DNA of 64,000 nucleotides from Bacteroidia bacterium. GTDB taxonomy: Bacteria > Bacteroidota > Bacteroidia > Flavobacteriales > Flavobacteriaceae. The position numbers were made by a program, and so were the translations under genes. Below are positions 6,624 to 15,676 of the stretch, piece by piece; positions within the stretch are counted from its first letter, which is position 1, and every line of letters starts with the position of its first letter. The stretch lies in contig JAUIBW010000026.1 of the NCBI GenBank assembly GCA_030427585.1, forward strand, positions 1 through 64,000. The letters are read 5' to 3'. A model generated the notes under the pieces. It saw only the letters and a program-made list of their open reading frames with translations, was not told the DNA's origin and ran no database searches.

Positions 6624-9317
6624 CTACTTCTGCACATCAGGAATTTCAATAATAAATCTAGCTCCTGTTTTGCAATTTTTATCGGCCCATATTTTTCCGT
6701 TATGCCCTTCTATAATCTGCTTACTTATAGCTAAACCAAAACCACTACCTGCTGGTTTTTTTACATTTTGATTTTTGGACTGGTAAAATTTATCAAAAAT
6801 ATGTTTCATATCCTCGATAAGAATGCCTTTTCCGTTATCTTCAATACTAATACGAATATAATCTTTCCTTTTTTTTGATACTATTTTAATAATTCCTTTT
6901 TTTTCATCAACAAACTTAATGGCATTAGAAAGCACATTAGTAAATACCTGAAGAATTCTGTCTTCATCATATCTGGCAAATAAAATTTCTGAAGGTTTTG
7001 AATTTATAATTTTTATATTCTTTTTTTCTGCAATTGTATGAACACCTAATATTGCTTTTTCTAAGGTTAAGTACAAATCATTTTCATTTTTATCTAGAAT
7101 TTCTCTGCCAGATCCTAGTTTTTCTAAATCTAGTATATCATGAATTAGCTTGGTAAGACGTTCTGAATCATAAACAATATTATCTAAAAATCGTATTCTT
7201 AGCTCATCGGGCATATCCTGGCTATCCAACAACACTTCTGATGCTGCTCTAATTGATGTAATAGGTGTTTTTAATTCGTGTGCTACTGTATCCAGAAACT
7301 CATCTTTTAATTTATCATGAAGTGTCAATTCGTCATTAACCTCTTTTAATTCATCGGTAAGCCGAGTTAATTCATCTGATTTTTGTTTTAAAAATTTATT
7401 TGTAGAAATCGTCTTTTTGTTTTCTTCTAAAATTTCTAATACTTCTACCAGGGTAACAGGTTGTTCTTTAACTACACTGGATATTAAAATTCTAGAAGAA
7501 GCACTACCAATACTTCCTGTCAATAGTTTTTCTGAAAAATTAATTAGTCTTGCATCTGCTGCTTCAGCATTTTTAGGAAGGTCGTATTTAAGATAGAACA
7601 AATCTAAAGCACGTGCTGTACGTTCTTCTCCCAAAAATCGGTTTAGTACTTTTCTAATATCTGAAACATAAGCTTCTCCTTTCCATACAAATGCATTTTC
7701 CTGCAAGGAATTATAATTGCTATCCACAAACATTTCTCCATAGTTACGTTCTCTATAATTTCCTTTAAAAGAAAGCGAAACCGAAAGGTATACAATAATG
7801 TTAGAAAACATACTCCAAAAAAAAGCATGCGTTACCGGATTGAGAATATCTATCCCAAACAATGCATAAGGTCGTAAAAGTTCAATTTCAAAAGGACCAT
7901 AGACGATAAAATTCATATTCCCAAATATAGTATCCAGAACAAAAGGTAAAACAAGAGTATACCCAGTGACCAATGCTCCTGTAATAATTCCCATTTTTGC
8001 AGCTATAGAAGAACCTCTATTCCAAAATAATCCTATAAAAAATGAAGGCCCGAGTTGTGCAATGACAACAAAAGATAATTGTCCGATCGAAAACAATGAC
8101 AATTCTATATTAAAATTGATATAGAAAAAATATGCTCCTAATATCAAACATAAAATAGCCATTCTTCTAATATTCTTAATATAATTGGCATTACGCTCAG
8201 GACGACTTTTACTAAATTTATCTAGAAATCCATATGGAATAATTAAGTTATTACTAAGCATAGTTGATAACGCTAATGTAGAGACAACTACCATAGAAAT
8301 CACTGCCGAAAAACCGCCTAAAAATACTAGAGTTGCTAAAAATACATCTCCCCTTTGTAGAGGTAGTAACAAGGAGTAATAATCTGGGTTTGCAATATCT
8401 CCTAATCGTAATTTTCCGCCCCAGGCAATAAAAATAACAAATACATTAAACAGCAATAGGTATAGCGGAAACATCCAAATCGCATTTTTAAGGTCTTTTT
8501 TGGTTGTATTCTCTATCACAGAGACGTGAAATTGTCTTGGTAAAAGAAAAATTGCTAAAAAAGACAAGGCAATCATAAAATACCAATTGATACCAGACTC
8601 CAAACTATCAAAAGTAATTAATGATTCGAAGTCTTCTGTAACCGATATTTGATTATAAATATCTGTAGTTCCATCAAAAAGGGAATAGGTAACATACCCT
8701 CCTACCCCTAAAAAGAAAATAAGTTTGATTACAGATTCTACCGCTACCGAAAAGACTATTCCTTGTCTACGTCGTGTAGCATCTGTAGTTCTTGTACCAA
8801 AAAATGCAGCAAATACTGCTAACAAAACCGCTATATAAAATGTTGAATCTTCAAAAATTATTGCTGAAGCATTAACGGTGTCATTAGAAATGATCTCAAA
8901 AGTCTCTGAAACTGCTTTAAGTTGTAATGAAATATAAGGTAATACACCCAAAACACATATTATGGTCACTAATGCTCCTAAAAATCTATCATTACCATAC
9001 CTAAGAGATATAAAATCTGCAATACTTGAAACTTTATGTTGTTTTGAAATTTTGATTATTTTTTTTAATACTACAATCCAAACAGGAAAAGCTATTACGG
9101 GTCCCAAATATGTAGTGAGAAAGCTAACTCCCGAGGTTGCTGCAATCCCAACACTACCATAATAAGTCCATGCAGAGCAATATACTGCAAGTGACAATGT
9201 ATATACATAAGGATTATTAACCCAGGATCTTTTTGCTTTTTTTTCGGCCCAGAAAGCAATTCCAAATAAAAGCAGCAGATATCCTACAATTATGAATATT
9301 AATACATAGCTATTCAT
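6624..9317 (-). CDS. Sodium/solute symporter-histidine kinase fusion (CrbS-like)
   Basis: An 897-residue inner-membrane sensor. The N-terminal half (about 1-510) is a full sodium:solute symporter fold with about 13 membrane segments, including AWTYYGSVGIAATSGVSF and the TRTTDATRRRQG loop. A linker (530-650) and coiled coil lead to a HisKA domain with phospho-acceptor H680 (TVAHELKTPITS) and a HATPase domain with N box (near N798), DNGKG (near 827) and GSGFGLAISKQI. CrbS-type fusions control acs in Vibrio and Pseudomonas (known for the family); the neighbouring acs, symporter and receiver genes suggest the same job here. The start overlaps the preceding small gene by 8 nt. Whether it still transports is unknown. 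Confidence 0.93.
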   Translation of the reverse strand: MNSYVLIFIIVGYLLLLFGIAFWAEKKAKRSWVNNPYVYTLSLAVYCSAWTYYGSVGIAATSGVSFLTTYLGPVIAFPVWIVVLKKIIKISKQHKVSSIADFISLRYGNDRFLGALVTIICVLGVLPYISLQLKAVSETFEIISNDTVNASAIIFEDSTFYIAVLLAVFAAFFGTRTTDATRRRQGIVFSVAVESVIKLIFFLGVGGYVTYSLFDGTTDIYNQISVTEDFESLITFDSLESGINWYFMIALSFLAIFLLPRQFHVSVIENTTKKDLKNAIWMFPLYLLLFNVFVIFIAWGGKLRLGDIANPDYYSLLLPLQRGDVFLATLVFLGGFSAVISMVVVSTLALSTMLSNNLIIPYGFLDKFSKSRPERNANYIKNIRRMAILCLILGAYFFYINFNIELSLFSIGQLSFVVIAQLGPSFFIGLFWNRGSSIAAKMGIITGALVTGYTLVLPFVLDTIFGNMNFIVYGPFEIELLRPYALFGIDILNPVTHAFFWSMFSNIIVYLSVSLSFKGNYRERNYGEMFVDSNYNSLQENAFVWKGEAYVSDIRKVLNRFLGEERTARALDLFYLKYDLPKNAEAADARLINFSEKLLTGSIGSASSRILISSVVKEQPVTLVEVLEILEENKKTISTNKFLKQKSDELTRLTDELKEVNDELTLHDKLKDEFLDTVAHELKTPITSIRAASEVLLDSQDMPDELRIRFLDNIVYDSERLTKLIHDILDLEKLGSGREILDKNENDLYLTLEKAILGVHTIAEKKNIKIINSKPSEILFARYDEDRILQVFTNVLSNAIKFVDEKKGIIKIVSKKRKDYIRISIEDNGKGILIEDMKHIFDKFYQSKNQNVKKPAGSGFGLAISKQIIEGHNGKIWADKNCKTGARFIIEIPDVQK

Positions 9318-9504
9318 AAAACTTTTTCAAAATTATAAAAGAGATCAAAATTGAAATTGCCCAAATTAGAAATACAAAAAAATACAGTATAGGAAACCCA
9401 AAAATACTTCCGAAATGATTAAACATAAATATTAACGGAACATTAAGCAGAAAAAGCAATGCAAGAGAAAGTACTACCAGTTTTTGTTGATGACGTTTTT
9501 TCAT
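9310..9504 (-). CDS. Small two-helix membrane protein
   Basis: A 64-residue protein with a basic start (MKKRHQQK), two membrane segments (about 9-29 and 35-59) and a short KKFYE tail. It overlaps the start of the symporter-kinase gene by 8 nt, which implies translational coupling and a joint role. Its layout resembles the small subunits that accompany sodium symporters, but it does not show the DUF4212 sequence seen in the other small gene of the block (11513-11776). I do not recognise a named family. It could be a dedicated small subunit or stabiliser of the sensor. Confidence 0.8.
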   Translation of the reverse strand: MKKRHQQKLVVLSLALLFLLNVPLIFMFNHFGSIFGFPILYFFVFLIWAISILISFIILKKFYE

Positions 9505-9589
9505 GAGCGTACTTCTATTTGTTACTTAAGGTTTTTAGGTTTAAATACTTTAATTCTTATCATTTTTTCAGACAGATTATACTTTTTTT

Positions 9590-9623
9590 AAACCTCACAG
9601 ATCTTAACAAACCTGTGAGGTTT
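9590..9623. repeat. Palindromic hairpin downstream of the symporter gene
   Basis: Perfect 11-bp inverted repeat AAACCTCACAG / CTGTGAGGTTT (9590-9600, 9613-9623) with a 12-nt loop. It follows the symporter stop codon on the minus strand but is followed by an A-run rather than a T-run, so it is not a standard intrinsic terminator. A hairpin of the same style (GACCTTCAAGG...) sits between leuA and leuC. Such hairpins could stabilise upstream mRNA ends or attenuate read-through. Confidence 0.6.
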
Positions 9624-9636
9624 AATACCTGTACAT

Positions 9637-11424
9637 CTAATGTGTTGCCTCTCCAGCCCCACTAGGGATTCTTATATTTTCTACAATTTCCTGTACTTCT
9701 TTTGGTGGTGCCGAAGTAAATTTGGAAATCACTAATGATATCACAAAATTAATTACCATAGCAACGGCTCCAAACCCTTCTGGAGAAATCCCAAACCACC
9801 ATTCGCTTGATGGAGGGAGCGTTTCGTCGAACCATCCCAATTTGTATTTTATCATGTATAACAGCATACATAAGATACCTACTACCATTCCTGCAATAGC
9901 TCCTTCTTTATTCATTCTTTTATAAAATATTCCTAACACAATGGCAGGAAAGAAAGAAGCTGCTGCTAGGCCAAATGCCAGGGCAACAACAGCTGCGACA
10001 AAACCTGGTGGATTGATTCCGAAATATCCTGCAACACATACAGCAGCTACCGCAGAAAGACGTGCTGCGATTAATTCACCTTTTTCTGAGATATCTGGTT
10101 TAATCATTTTTTTTATCAAATCATGAGATACAGAAGATGAAATCACCAATAACAATCCGGCTGCAGTAGATAAAGCAGCTGCCAATCCTCCTGCTGCTAC
10201 CAGAGCAATTACCCAATTAGGGAGGTTGGCTATTTCGGGGTTTGCCAATACCATAATATCACGATCTACAAAAAGTTCGTTCTTGGTTGCAGCATTTACA
10301 TTTGTAATTTTACGCTCTCCATGTTCTCCTCTATTTTTTCCATCAAAAACCGGTTTGTTTTTATTCCCTTTAACTGCATGGCCATTGGCATATTGCACTT
10401 GTCCATCCCCGTTTTTATCTGTCCATCCTAACAAACCTGTATCTTCCCAGTTTTTAAACCATTTAGGAAGTTCTTCATATTGTTTATTTTGTACCGATTC
10501 AATAAGATTTGTTTTTGCAAAAACTGCTACTGCCGGAGCGGTGGTATATAGTATAGCGATTAACAACAGCGCATATCCGGCCGACTTACGAGCATCTCTA
10601 ACACGTTTTACGGTAAAGAAACGAACAATTACATGAGGTAACCCTGCGGTACCTACCATTAATGCTAAAGTTATAGCAAATACATCTAATATTGATTTAG
10701 AACCATTTGTATATTCTGAAAATCCTAATTCTGTACTCAAACCATCTAACTTATCCAGAAGATATGTTCCTGACCCATCTGCAATGGTATCACCAAACCC
10801 TAACTGCGGTATCGGATTTCCTGTCATCTGAATTGATATAAATATAGCAGGAACCATAAATGCAAAGATAAGCACGCAATATTGCGCAACCTGGGTATAT
10901 GTAATCCCTTTCATACCACCTAATACTGCATAAAAAAGCACAATAATCATCCCAATAATAACTCCGGTGTTAATATCTACTTCCAGAAATCTGGAAAATA
11001 CAATACCGACTCCTCTCATTTGACCTGCCACATAGGTAAAGGATACGAGAAGTGCACAGAATACCGCTACTGATCTTGCAGTTTTTGAATAATATCGATC
11101 TCCAATAAAATCAGGAACAGTAAATTTTCCGAATTTCCTTAGATAAGGAGCCAATAATAATGCTAACAACACATATCCTCCTGTCCACCCCATTAGGTAT
11201 ACAGCACCATCATAACCAGAAAAGGCTATAATACCAGCCATAGAAATAAATGAAGCAGCACTCATCCAGTCAGCAGCTGTAGCCATCCCGTTGGCTAAAG
11301 GAGATACTCCACCCCCAGCTACATAAAATTCTTTTGTAGAACTCGCTCTTGACCAAATCGCAATTCCTATATATAAAGCGAAGGTTAATCCTACTAGGAT
11401 ATAAGTCCACATTTGAACACTCAT
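9637..11424 (-). CDS. Sodium:solute symporter large subunit, probable acetate/carboxylate
   Basis: A 595-residue inner-membrane transporter of the sodium:solute symporter family, closest to the ActP-like VC_2705 subfamily that works with a DUF4212 small subunit. Seen: about 13 membrane segments; the early FYVAGGGVSPLANGMATAAD motif and WMSAASFISMAG; DFIGDRYYSKTAR; and a loop around 320-385 with DKNGDGQVQYANG, an EF-hand-like string rarely present in bacterial symporters. The preceding gene is the DUF4212 partner, and acs lies downstream in the same block. Acetate, propionate or another short carboxylate is the probable substrate; pyruvate or lactate is possible. Confidence 0.92.
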   Translation of the reverse strand: MSVQMWTYILVGLTFALYIGIAIWSRASSTKEFYVAGGGVSPLANGMATAADWMSAASFISMAGIIAFSGYDGAVYLMGWTGGYVLLALLLAPYLRKFGKFTVPDFIGDRYYSKTARSVAVFCALLVSFTYVAGQMRGVGIVFSRFLEVDINTGVIIGMIIVLFYAVLGGMKGITYTQVAQYCVLIFAFMVPAIFISIQMTGNPIPQLGFGDTIADGSGTYLLDKLDGLSTELGFSEYTNGSKSILDVFAITLALMVGTAGLPHVIVRFFTVKRVRDARKSAGYALLLIAILYTTAPAVAVFAKTNLIESVQNKQYEELPKWFKNWEDTGLLGWTDKNGDGQVQYANGHAVKGNKNKPVFDGKNRGEHGERKITNVNAATKNELFVDRDIMVLANPEIANLPNWVIALVAAGGLAAALSTAAGLLLVISSSVSHDLIKKMIKPDISEKGELIAARLSAVAAVCVAGYFGINPPGFVAAVVALAFGLAAASFFPAIVLGIFYKRMNKEGAIAGMVVGILCMLLYMIKYKLGWFDETLPPSSEWWFGISPEGFGAVAMVINFVISLVISKFTSAPPKEVQEIVENIRIPSGAGEATH

Positions 11425-11512
11425 AATATTTTTTTTTAGTTGTTTATAATCTTAGAGATTGTGAATTGAAGTAGGTCATGCCCTAATTAAATTCCTACAA
11501 TTTTCTATCTTC

Positions 11513-11776
11513 TTATTCTTTATCATAACCATATTTCTTATCCAATCTATTCATTAACCGAACGTAGACAAAGATTAGAATCACAAATACATAGATAGAA
11601 CCTTGTTGTGCAAACCAGAATCCTAAAGGAAAACCTCCCATATGAAATTGGTTTAACGCATCTTTAAAAAGTATGCCTGCGCCGTATGATACGGCAAACC
11701 ATATTGCGAGTAAAATGAATAAGTATTTTACGTTTTCTTTCCAGTAAGCACTGGCTTTTTGTTGTTTTTCTGACAT
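11513..11776 (-). CDS. Sodium:solute symporter small subunit (DUF4212)
   Basis: An 87-residue protein with two membrane helices. The segment FHMGGFPLGFWFAQQGSIYV, followed by VRLMNRLDKKYG, is the signature of the DUF4212 small-subunit family that is always found beside VC_2705-type symporters (established family knowledge). It sits 88 nt upstream of the large subunit in the same direction, and 12 nt downstream of the porin gene, so the three are very probably one transcript. Confidence 0.93.
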   Translation of the reverse strand: MSEKQQKASAYWKENVKYLFILLAIWFAVSYGAGILFKDALNQFHMGGFPLGFWFAQQGSIYVFVILIFVYVRLMNRLDKKYGYDKE

Positions 11777-11788
11777 AGTTATTAAGTT

Positions 11789-13021
11789 TTAGAGATAGAT
11801 CATTGCTTGTAAGGTAACAAAACTTTGTGCATCATTATCACCATATTTTGTGTTTAGATATTCTAAGGTTAATTTAGAGTTATGCCCACTAAAATACGTA
11901 TTAGCTCCAACACCAAATGTTGTTGCATTATCATCAATAGCATCTATAGATCGTAAATTAAAAGATGTATACGGTTGAAATTTAATTTTTTTATTCGCAT
12001 TAGGGATTACATATCCTACATGCCCATATACCATAGCACCCGTTTCATAGGTTTGTCCTAACGTATAATTCTGTCCGTAATTGTTGTTTTGATATGTTGC
12101 ATAAGCTGTAATCGCCGAACCATTACTCCCTAAAGGAGCATCGTAGAATACATCTGCTGCAAATATTGCTACGTCTTCTCCTTTTAGTGTTCCGTTTGTA
12201 TTTGCGATTACACTTCCATCGGGATGATAAAAGAATCCTGCACCAACATTAAATACTTTTTTACTACCCAAATATGATCCAACTTTATAAGGTAAAAAAT
12301 TGGATTCCTGATCTAAAAAGTTATAATCAAAATATCCTGCAAAATTCTTTCCAGCATTTTTAGATCCTAGTAATCGCCTGCCAGCATACACAGCTGGACC
12401 ATTAACTGTAGGATCGGTACCTTCCTGAAGGTTATTGGTTATCGATTCATTAACAGATATGCGATATTGTAGCTTACCAAATGTTCCTTTGGCGTAAATC
12501 CCAATATGACGGGCAAATTGATCTGATAACCCAATGTGTGCCCAGGATTGTCGATTGTTATCCAGAGTCATAATATTAAGTGTACTTTGATTGTTGAGAC
12601 GGGAAATTCCGTTCCAATAATGTAATCCACCACCGATAGCATGATTTGCCCCAAGACTGTATTGCCCCCAGACCCCATGAAAGAAAAGTTGCGAACTATC
12701 ACCTTTGCCTACCGGATCCAGGTTGTTAGCATTTAAACTATTTAATCCAAAATGAGTAAGAATCAAAAAATCTTTATTGATTTGAGAATACATTAGAATA
12801 CGTGCTCTACGAATACTGAAATCTATATTACTATCATCATCGGGAACATCATCTATATATCTTGCCCAAAACTGTGCCCAGGAAATAATCCTAAAGTATT
12901 TTGAACCAGATTCATTAAGCTTTACTTTAAGGCCTCCTGTATAGTCTGGAGATCCTTGAGAAAAGACGGAGTGCGAAATCAAAAAGCTACTTAAAAAAAG
13001 TAGTAATATGAGTTTTTTCAT
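11789..13021 (-). CDS. Outer-membrane porin, phosphate-selective porin O/P-like
   Basis: A 410-residue protein with a signal peptide (residues 1-21, ending SVFS before QGSPDY) and a body of alternating aromatic/polar strands ending in LQAMIYL, typical of a beta-barrel. The FSIRRARILMYSQINKDF segment is characteristic of the porin families (OprP-like) seen in Flavobacteriia. It is the first gene of the symporter transcript, so it probably lets the carboxylate through the outer membrane. Substrate specificity is an inference from context only. Confidence 0.83.
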   Translation of the reverse strand: MKKLILLLFLSSFLISHSVFSQGSPDYTGGLKVKLNESGSKYFRIISWAQFWARYIDDVPDDDSNIDFSIRRARILMYSQINKDFLILTHFGLNSLNANNLDPVGKGDSSQLFFHGVWGQYSLGANHAIGGGLHYWNGISRLNNQSTLNIMTLDNNRQSWAHIGLSDQFARHIGIYAKGTFGKLQYRISVNESITNNLQEGTDPTVNGPAVYAGRRLLGSKNAGKNFAGYFDYNFLDQESNFLPYKVGSYLGSKKVFNVGAGFFYHPDGSVIANTNGTLKGEDVAIFAADVFYDAPLGSNGSAITAYATYQNNNYGQNYTLGQTYETGAMVYGHVGYVIPNANKKIKFQPYTSFNLRSIDAIDDNATTFGVGANTYFSGHNSKLTLEYLNTKYGDNDAQSFVTLQAMIYL

Positions 13022-13113
13022 AATTTAAGAATTTGATTTTTAGAAAATGATTAGTACTACTTGTGTAGTTTTGTGCACTTGCTAAAATTCTAAAAATTAT
13101 GTTGGGTGATAAA

Positions 13114-13149
13114 AATTAGTATAGTTATTTGCTAATTAGTATAGTTATT
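13114..13149. promoter_or_regulatory. 16-bp direct repeat phased at 20 bp, candidate operator
   Basis: AATTAGTATAGTTATT occurs twice without mismatch, at 13114-13129 and 13134-13149. The repeat distance of 20 bp is close to two turns of the helix, as expected for two protein molecules binding one face. It lies about 95-130 bp upstream of the porin start and overlaps the last codons of the InsA-like gene. A natural guess is a binding site for a regulator of the acetate transcript. Confidence 0.55.
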
Positions 13150-13564
13150 CCTTAAAACGTTCCCATTTTATAAGCATAAACTTATCTCCAAGCTCTGTTA
13201 CCACAACTCCTGCTCCCTGAATATTTTCTGGAGACTGAAAATAATTAGCTAATTCTAAAGAGTTTAAAATCTTATATGTAGGATGGTATTGAGAGTTATA
13301 TGGTCGCTTGATATTGTATTTCTTTACCCAGTTAATAACACTAACATGAGATATCCCTAAAATACGTTCGATTTCACGATATGTTAGCCCTTCGAGATAA
13401 AGCTGTAATGCTTTGTTAACATAGTAATCATCTATTTTTTTACCCAGTTTATTAACTGTAAAATAATAACTACAATCTTTACATCGATATCGCTGTCTTT
13501 GTTTGATCACCCCACTTTTTGTATACTCGGGTGAACCACAATTAGGACAAGCTTTAATCTTCAT
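13145..13564 (-). CDS. InsA-like zinc-finger/HTH protein, probable domesticated regulator
   Basis: A 139-residue protein whose first half matches the N-terminal part of IS1-type InsA: a zinc finger with C6, C9, C28 and C31 (CPNCGS...YRCKDC), then a helix-turn-helix (LTYREIERILGISHVSVINW, about 59-78). No DDE catalytic gene, terminal inverted repeats or target duplication are nearby. The C-terminal 45 residues (YKILNSLELANYFQ...TELGDKFMLIKWERF) do not look like a transposase and may be a small effector domain. The gene precedes the porin-symporter transcript. I infer a transcriptional regulator derived from a transposase; an isolated IS remnant is the alternative, but the intact frame argues against it. 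Confidence 0.8.
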   Translation of the reverse strand: MKIKACPNCGSPEYTKSGVIKQRQRYRCKDCSYYFTVNKLGKKIDDYYVNKALQLYLEGLTYREIERILGISHVSVINWVKKYNIKRPYNSQYHPTYKILNSLELANYFQSPENIQGAGVVVTELGDKFMLIKWERFKE

Positions 13565-13714
13565 ATATATTATTTTTGCATAAATATATCATTTTAGCAA
13601 TAAAAACATAACAAGTATTTAATATTAATTATGGATAAAATTAACTTTCATAAGGTATTTATTGAAAATATATCTTTAATTTCCCTTCAATAATACATAA
13701 TTTAAAAAACAAAT

Positions 13715-14266
13715 ATGGCAGATGAGTTTATAGATATACTTCATAAAACAGGAGAGTTTACCGGGGAAGTAAAGCTAAAGTCTGAAGCACATCGATTAGG
13801 GTTATATCATGCTAGTGTTCATATTTGGTTCTTTACAGGTCAAGGTGAAATCTTACTACAAAAACGGGCCGACAATAAAGATACGTATCCTGGTTTATGG
13901 GATGTTTCTGTCGCTGGACATATCGGTACTGGAGAAACACCAGAGGATTCTGCTATTCGAGAAGTTAAAGAAGAAATTGGTTTGTCTCTTTCTAAAAATA
14001 ATCTAATGTTTATCGGAACATATTTAGAAGAAAAAATACCTCGTCCTGATCTTTATGACAACGAATTTCATCATATTTATCTTTCGCGCCTTGATGTTTC
14101 TATTGAGGCACTAACCATTCAGAAGGAAGAAGTTTCAGATCTTACTCTTATCAAGAGTAATGAATTAAAGAACATCCTTAAAGCCCCAATTAAGGCTACC
14201 GCTTATGTTCCTCACGATGCTGGATATTATGATTTTATTCTTAAGAAAATCACAAATCAATTATAA
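13715..14266 (+). CDS. Nudix hydrolase
   Basis: A 183-residue cytoplasmic protein with a complete Nudix box: G68 x5 E74 x7 REVKEEIGL (R82-L90), which binds magnesium and cleaves nucleoside-diphosphate-X bonds. The upstream part (VHIWFFTGQGEILLQKRADN, 35-54) and the GLWDVSVAGH segment resemble the IDI-like/YfcD branch of Nudix enzymes. It lacks the extra catalytic residues that would justify calling it isopentenyl-diphosphate isomerase. Start ATG at 13715. About 100 nt separate it from dps. Substrate unknown. Confidence 0.9.
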   Translation: MADEFIDILHKTGEFTGEVKLKSEAHRLGLYHASVHIWFFTGQGEILLQKRADNKDTYPGLWDVSVAGHIGTGETPEDSAIREVKEEIGLSLSKNNLMFIGTYLEEKIPRPDLYDNEFHHIYLSRLDVSIEALTIQKEEVSDLTLIKSNELKNILKAPIKATAYVPHDAGYYDFILKKITNQL

Positions 14267-14363
14267 TAATATGTCTATTACAACTAACTATTGTAATTTG
14301 ATACTCTATTATTTATATTATAATAATTTTGTATTGAAATTAAAAAATCAATAGATAAAAACT

Positions 14364-14816
14364 ATGAATAATTCAAACACAAAAACCATAGAAGCATTAA
14401 ATACATTATTAGCAGACTATCATATGCATTATCAAAAACTCAGAAATTTTCATTGGAATATTACTGGGCCCCATTTTTTTGAACTTCATGTAAAGTTTGA
14501 AGAATTTTATGAAGATGCTAAACTGAAAATCGATGAAATTGCGGAAAGAATTCTAACACTTAGAGGAAAACCCATTAGCAATTTTAGTTCTTATTTAAGC
14601 CTATCTAATATTAAGGAAGCAGTCATAACACTTGCTGATCACGAAATGGTGGCTGCTATTCTTGAAGATCATAAAGCACTTTTGAATCAATTAAAAATAG
14701 TAACTACTGCTGCCGAAGATGCCAAAGATGACGGAACCCTGGATATTACAGGTACTTATATTGGAGAAATCGAGAAAACAAGTTGGATGCTTAATGCATG
14801 GAATCATAGAAGCTAA
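14364..14816 (+). CDS. dps: Dps-family ferritin-like DNA protection protein
   Basis: A 150-residue four-helix protein with the Dps ferroxidase signature NFHWNITGPHFFELHVKFEE (28-47), carrying H30 and H42, then the D/E ligands in KIDEIAERIL (55-64). Dps dodecamers oxidise and store iron with peroxide and protect DNA. There is no basic N-terminal tail, so DNA binding may be weak. A perfect -7 element TAATTTTG at 14324-14331 lies 33 nt upstream of the ATG, though its -33 partner is poor. The next gene begins inside its last codons. Confidence 0.94.
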   Translation: MNNSNTKTIEALNTLLADYHMHYQKLRNFHWNITGPHFFELHVKFEEFYEDAKLKIDEIAERILTLRGKPISNFSSYLSLSNIKEAVITLADHEMVAAILEDHKALLNQLKIVTTAAEDAKDDGTLDITGTYIGEIEKTSWMLNAWNHRS

Positions 14817-15672
14817 AATAGTAAAACTCTCTTATCTTATCATTTTGATGACTGCAACCGTTAGTTGTCAAAAGGGTAAGAATACAGATTTAATAAAGAT
14901 CAGTACTTTACCAAAAATTCTTCACGAAATATCAGGTATCACTATGCTATCTGATCGCAATTTGTATGCTATAAATGATTCTGGTAATAACAATACTTTG
15001 TTTTGTTTAAATCAAAAAGGAAAAATAGTACGTGAAATCAAAATCCCAAAAGCTAAAAATATAGATTGGGAAGATCTTGCATATGATAAAGAAGACAATA
15101 TTTATATTGGTGATTTTGGCAATAATGCCAATGACAGAAAAGATTTAGTTATCTATAAAGTTTCAGGAGTTCTGTCCAACACTATGGTTACCTCAAAAAT
15201 TGAATTCATTTTTGAAGATCAAAAGAAATTTCCACCTAAGAAAAAAAGATTAAATTTTGATGTTGAAGCTTTTGTACACTTAAATGGTAATCTCTACTTA
15301 TTTACTAAAAACAGAGGAAAAAAATCAAAAAGAGTAACTAAACTATATCGGGTTTCTACTACGCCCGGAAAACATATAGCCAAACTAATTGGAACGTATG
15401 AAACCTGCAAAAATTATTCTAATTGTCTAATCACCGGGGCCGCAATTAATCAGTCTGAAGATAAAATTGCCCTTCTCACACATAACAAGGTATTCTTACT
15501 CAGTAATTTTAAAGGTGATAATCTGTTTGACGGAAGTATTCAAAAAATAGCATTAAAGCACAATTCTCAAAAAGAAGGAATTTGTTTTAAAAACGATTCT
15601 ATTCTTTTTATGACTGACGAAAAAACACATCATCATAAAGCTACTTTATATAAGTATATCCTTAAAGAATAG
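14794..15672 (+). CDS. Beta-propeller-like lipoprotein, unknown function
   Basis: About 292 residues if started at the ATG at 14794, which overlaps dps by 23 nt in another frame and gives a lipoprotein signal (LSYLIILMTATVSC, lipobox TVSC). An earlier in-frame ATG at 14719 would add 25 residues before the signal and is less likely. The mature part contains repeated strands such as NLYAINDSGNNNTLFCLNQ and DNIYIGDFGNNANDRKDLVI, resembling SdiA-regulated/esterase-type propellers. It ends 4 nt before the convergent phosphoesterase gene. Translational coupling with dps is possible. Function not assigned. Confidence 0.72.
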   Translation: MHGIIEAKIVKLSYLIILMTATVSCQKGKNTDLIKISTLPKILHEISGITMLSDRNLYAINDSGNNNTLFCLNQKGKIVREIKIPKAKNIDWEDLAYDKEDNIYIGDFGNNANDRKDLVIYKVSGVLSNTMVTSKIEFIFEDQKKFPPKKKRLNFDVEAFVHLNGNLYLFTKNRGKKSKRVTKLYRVSTTPGKHIAKLIGTYETCKNYSNCLITGAAINQSEDKIALLTHNKVFLLSNFKGDNLFDGSIQKIALKHNSQKEGICFKNDSILFMTDEKTHHHKATLYKYILKE

Positions 15673-15676
15673 TATC

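Noticed and set aside
13022..13650. Complete IS1-type insertion sequence around the InsA-like gene
   Set aside because: No InsB/DDE gene, no terminal inverted repeats and no target duplication were found.
14719..14793. Longer start for the lipoprotein after dps
   Set aside because: It would put 25 residues encoded within dps in front of a normal lipoprotein signal peptide.
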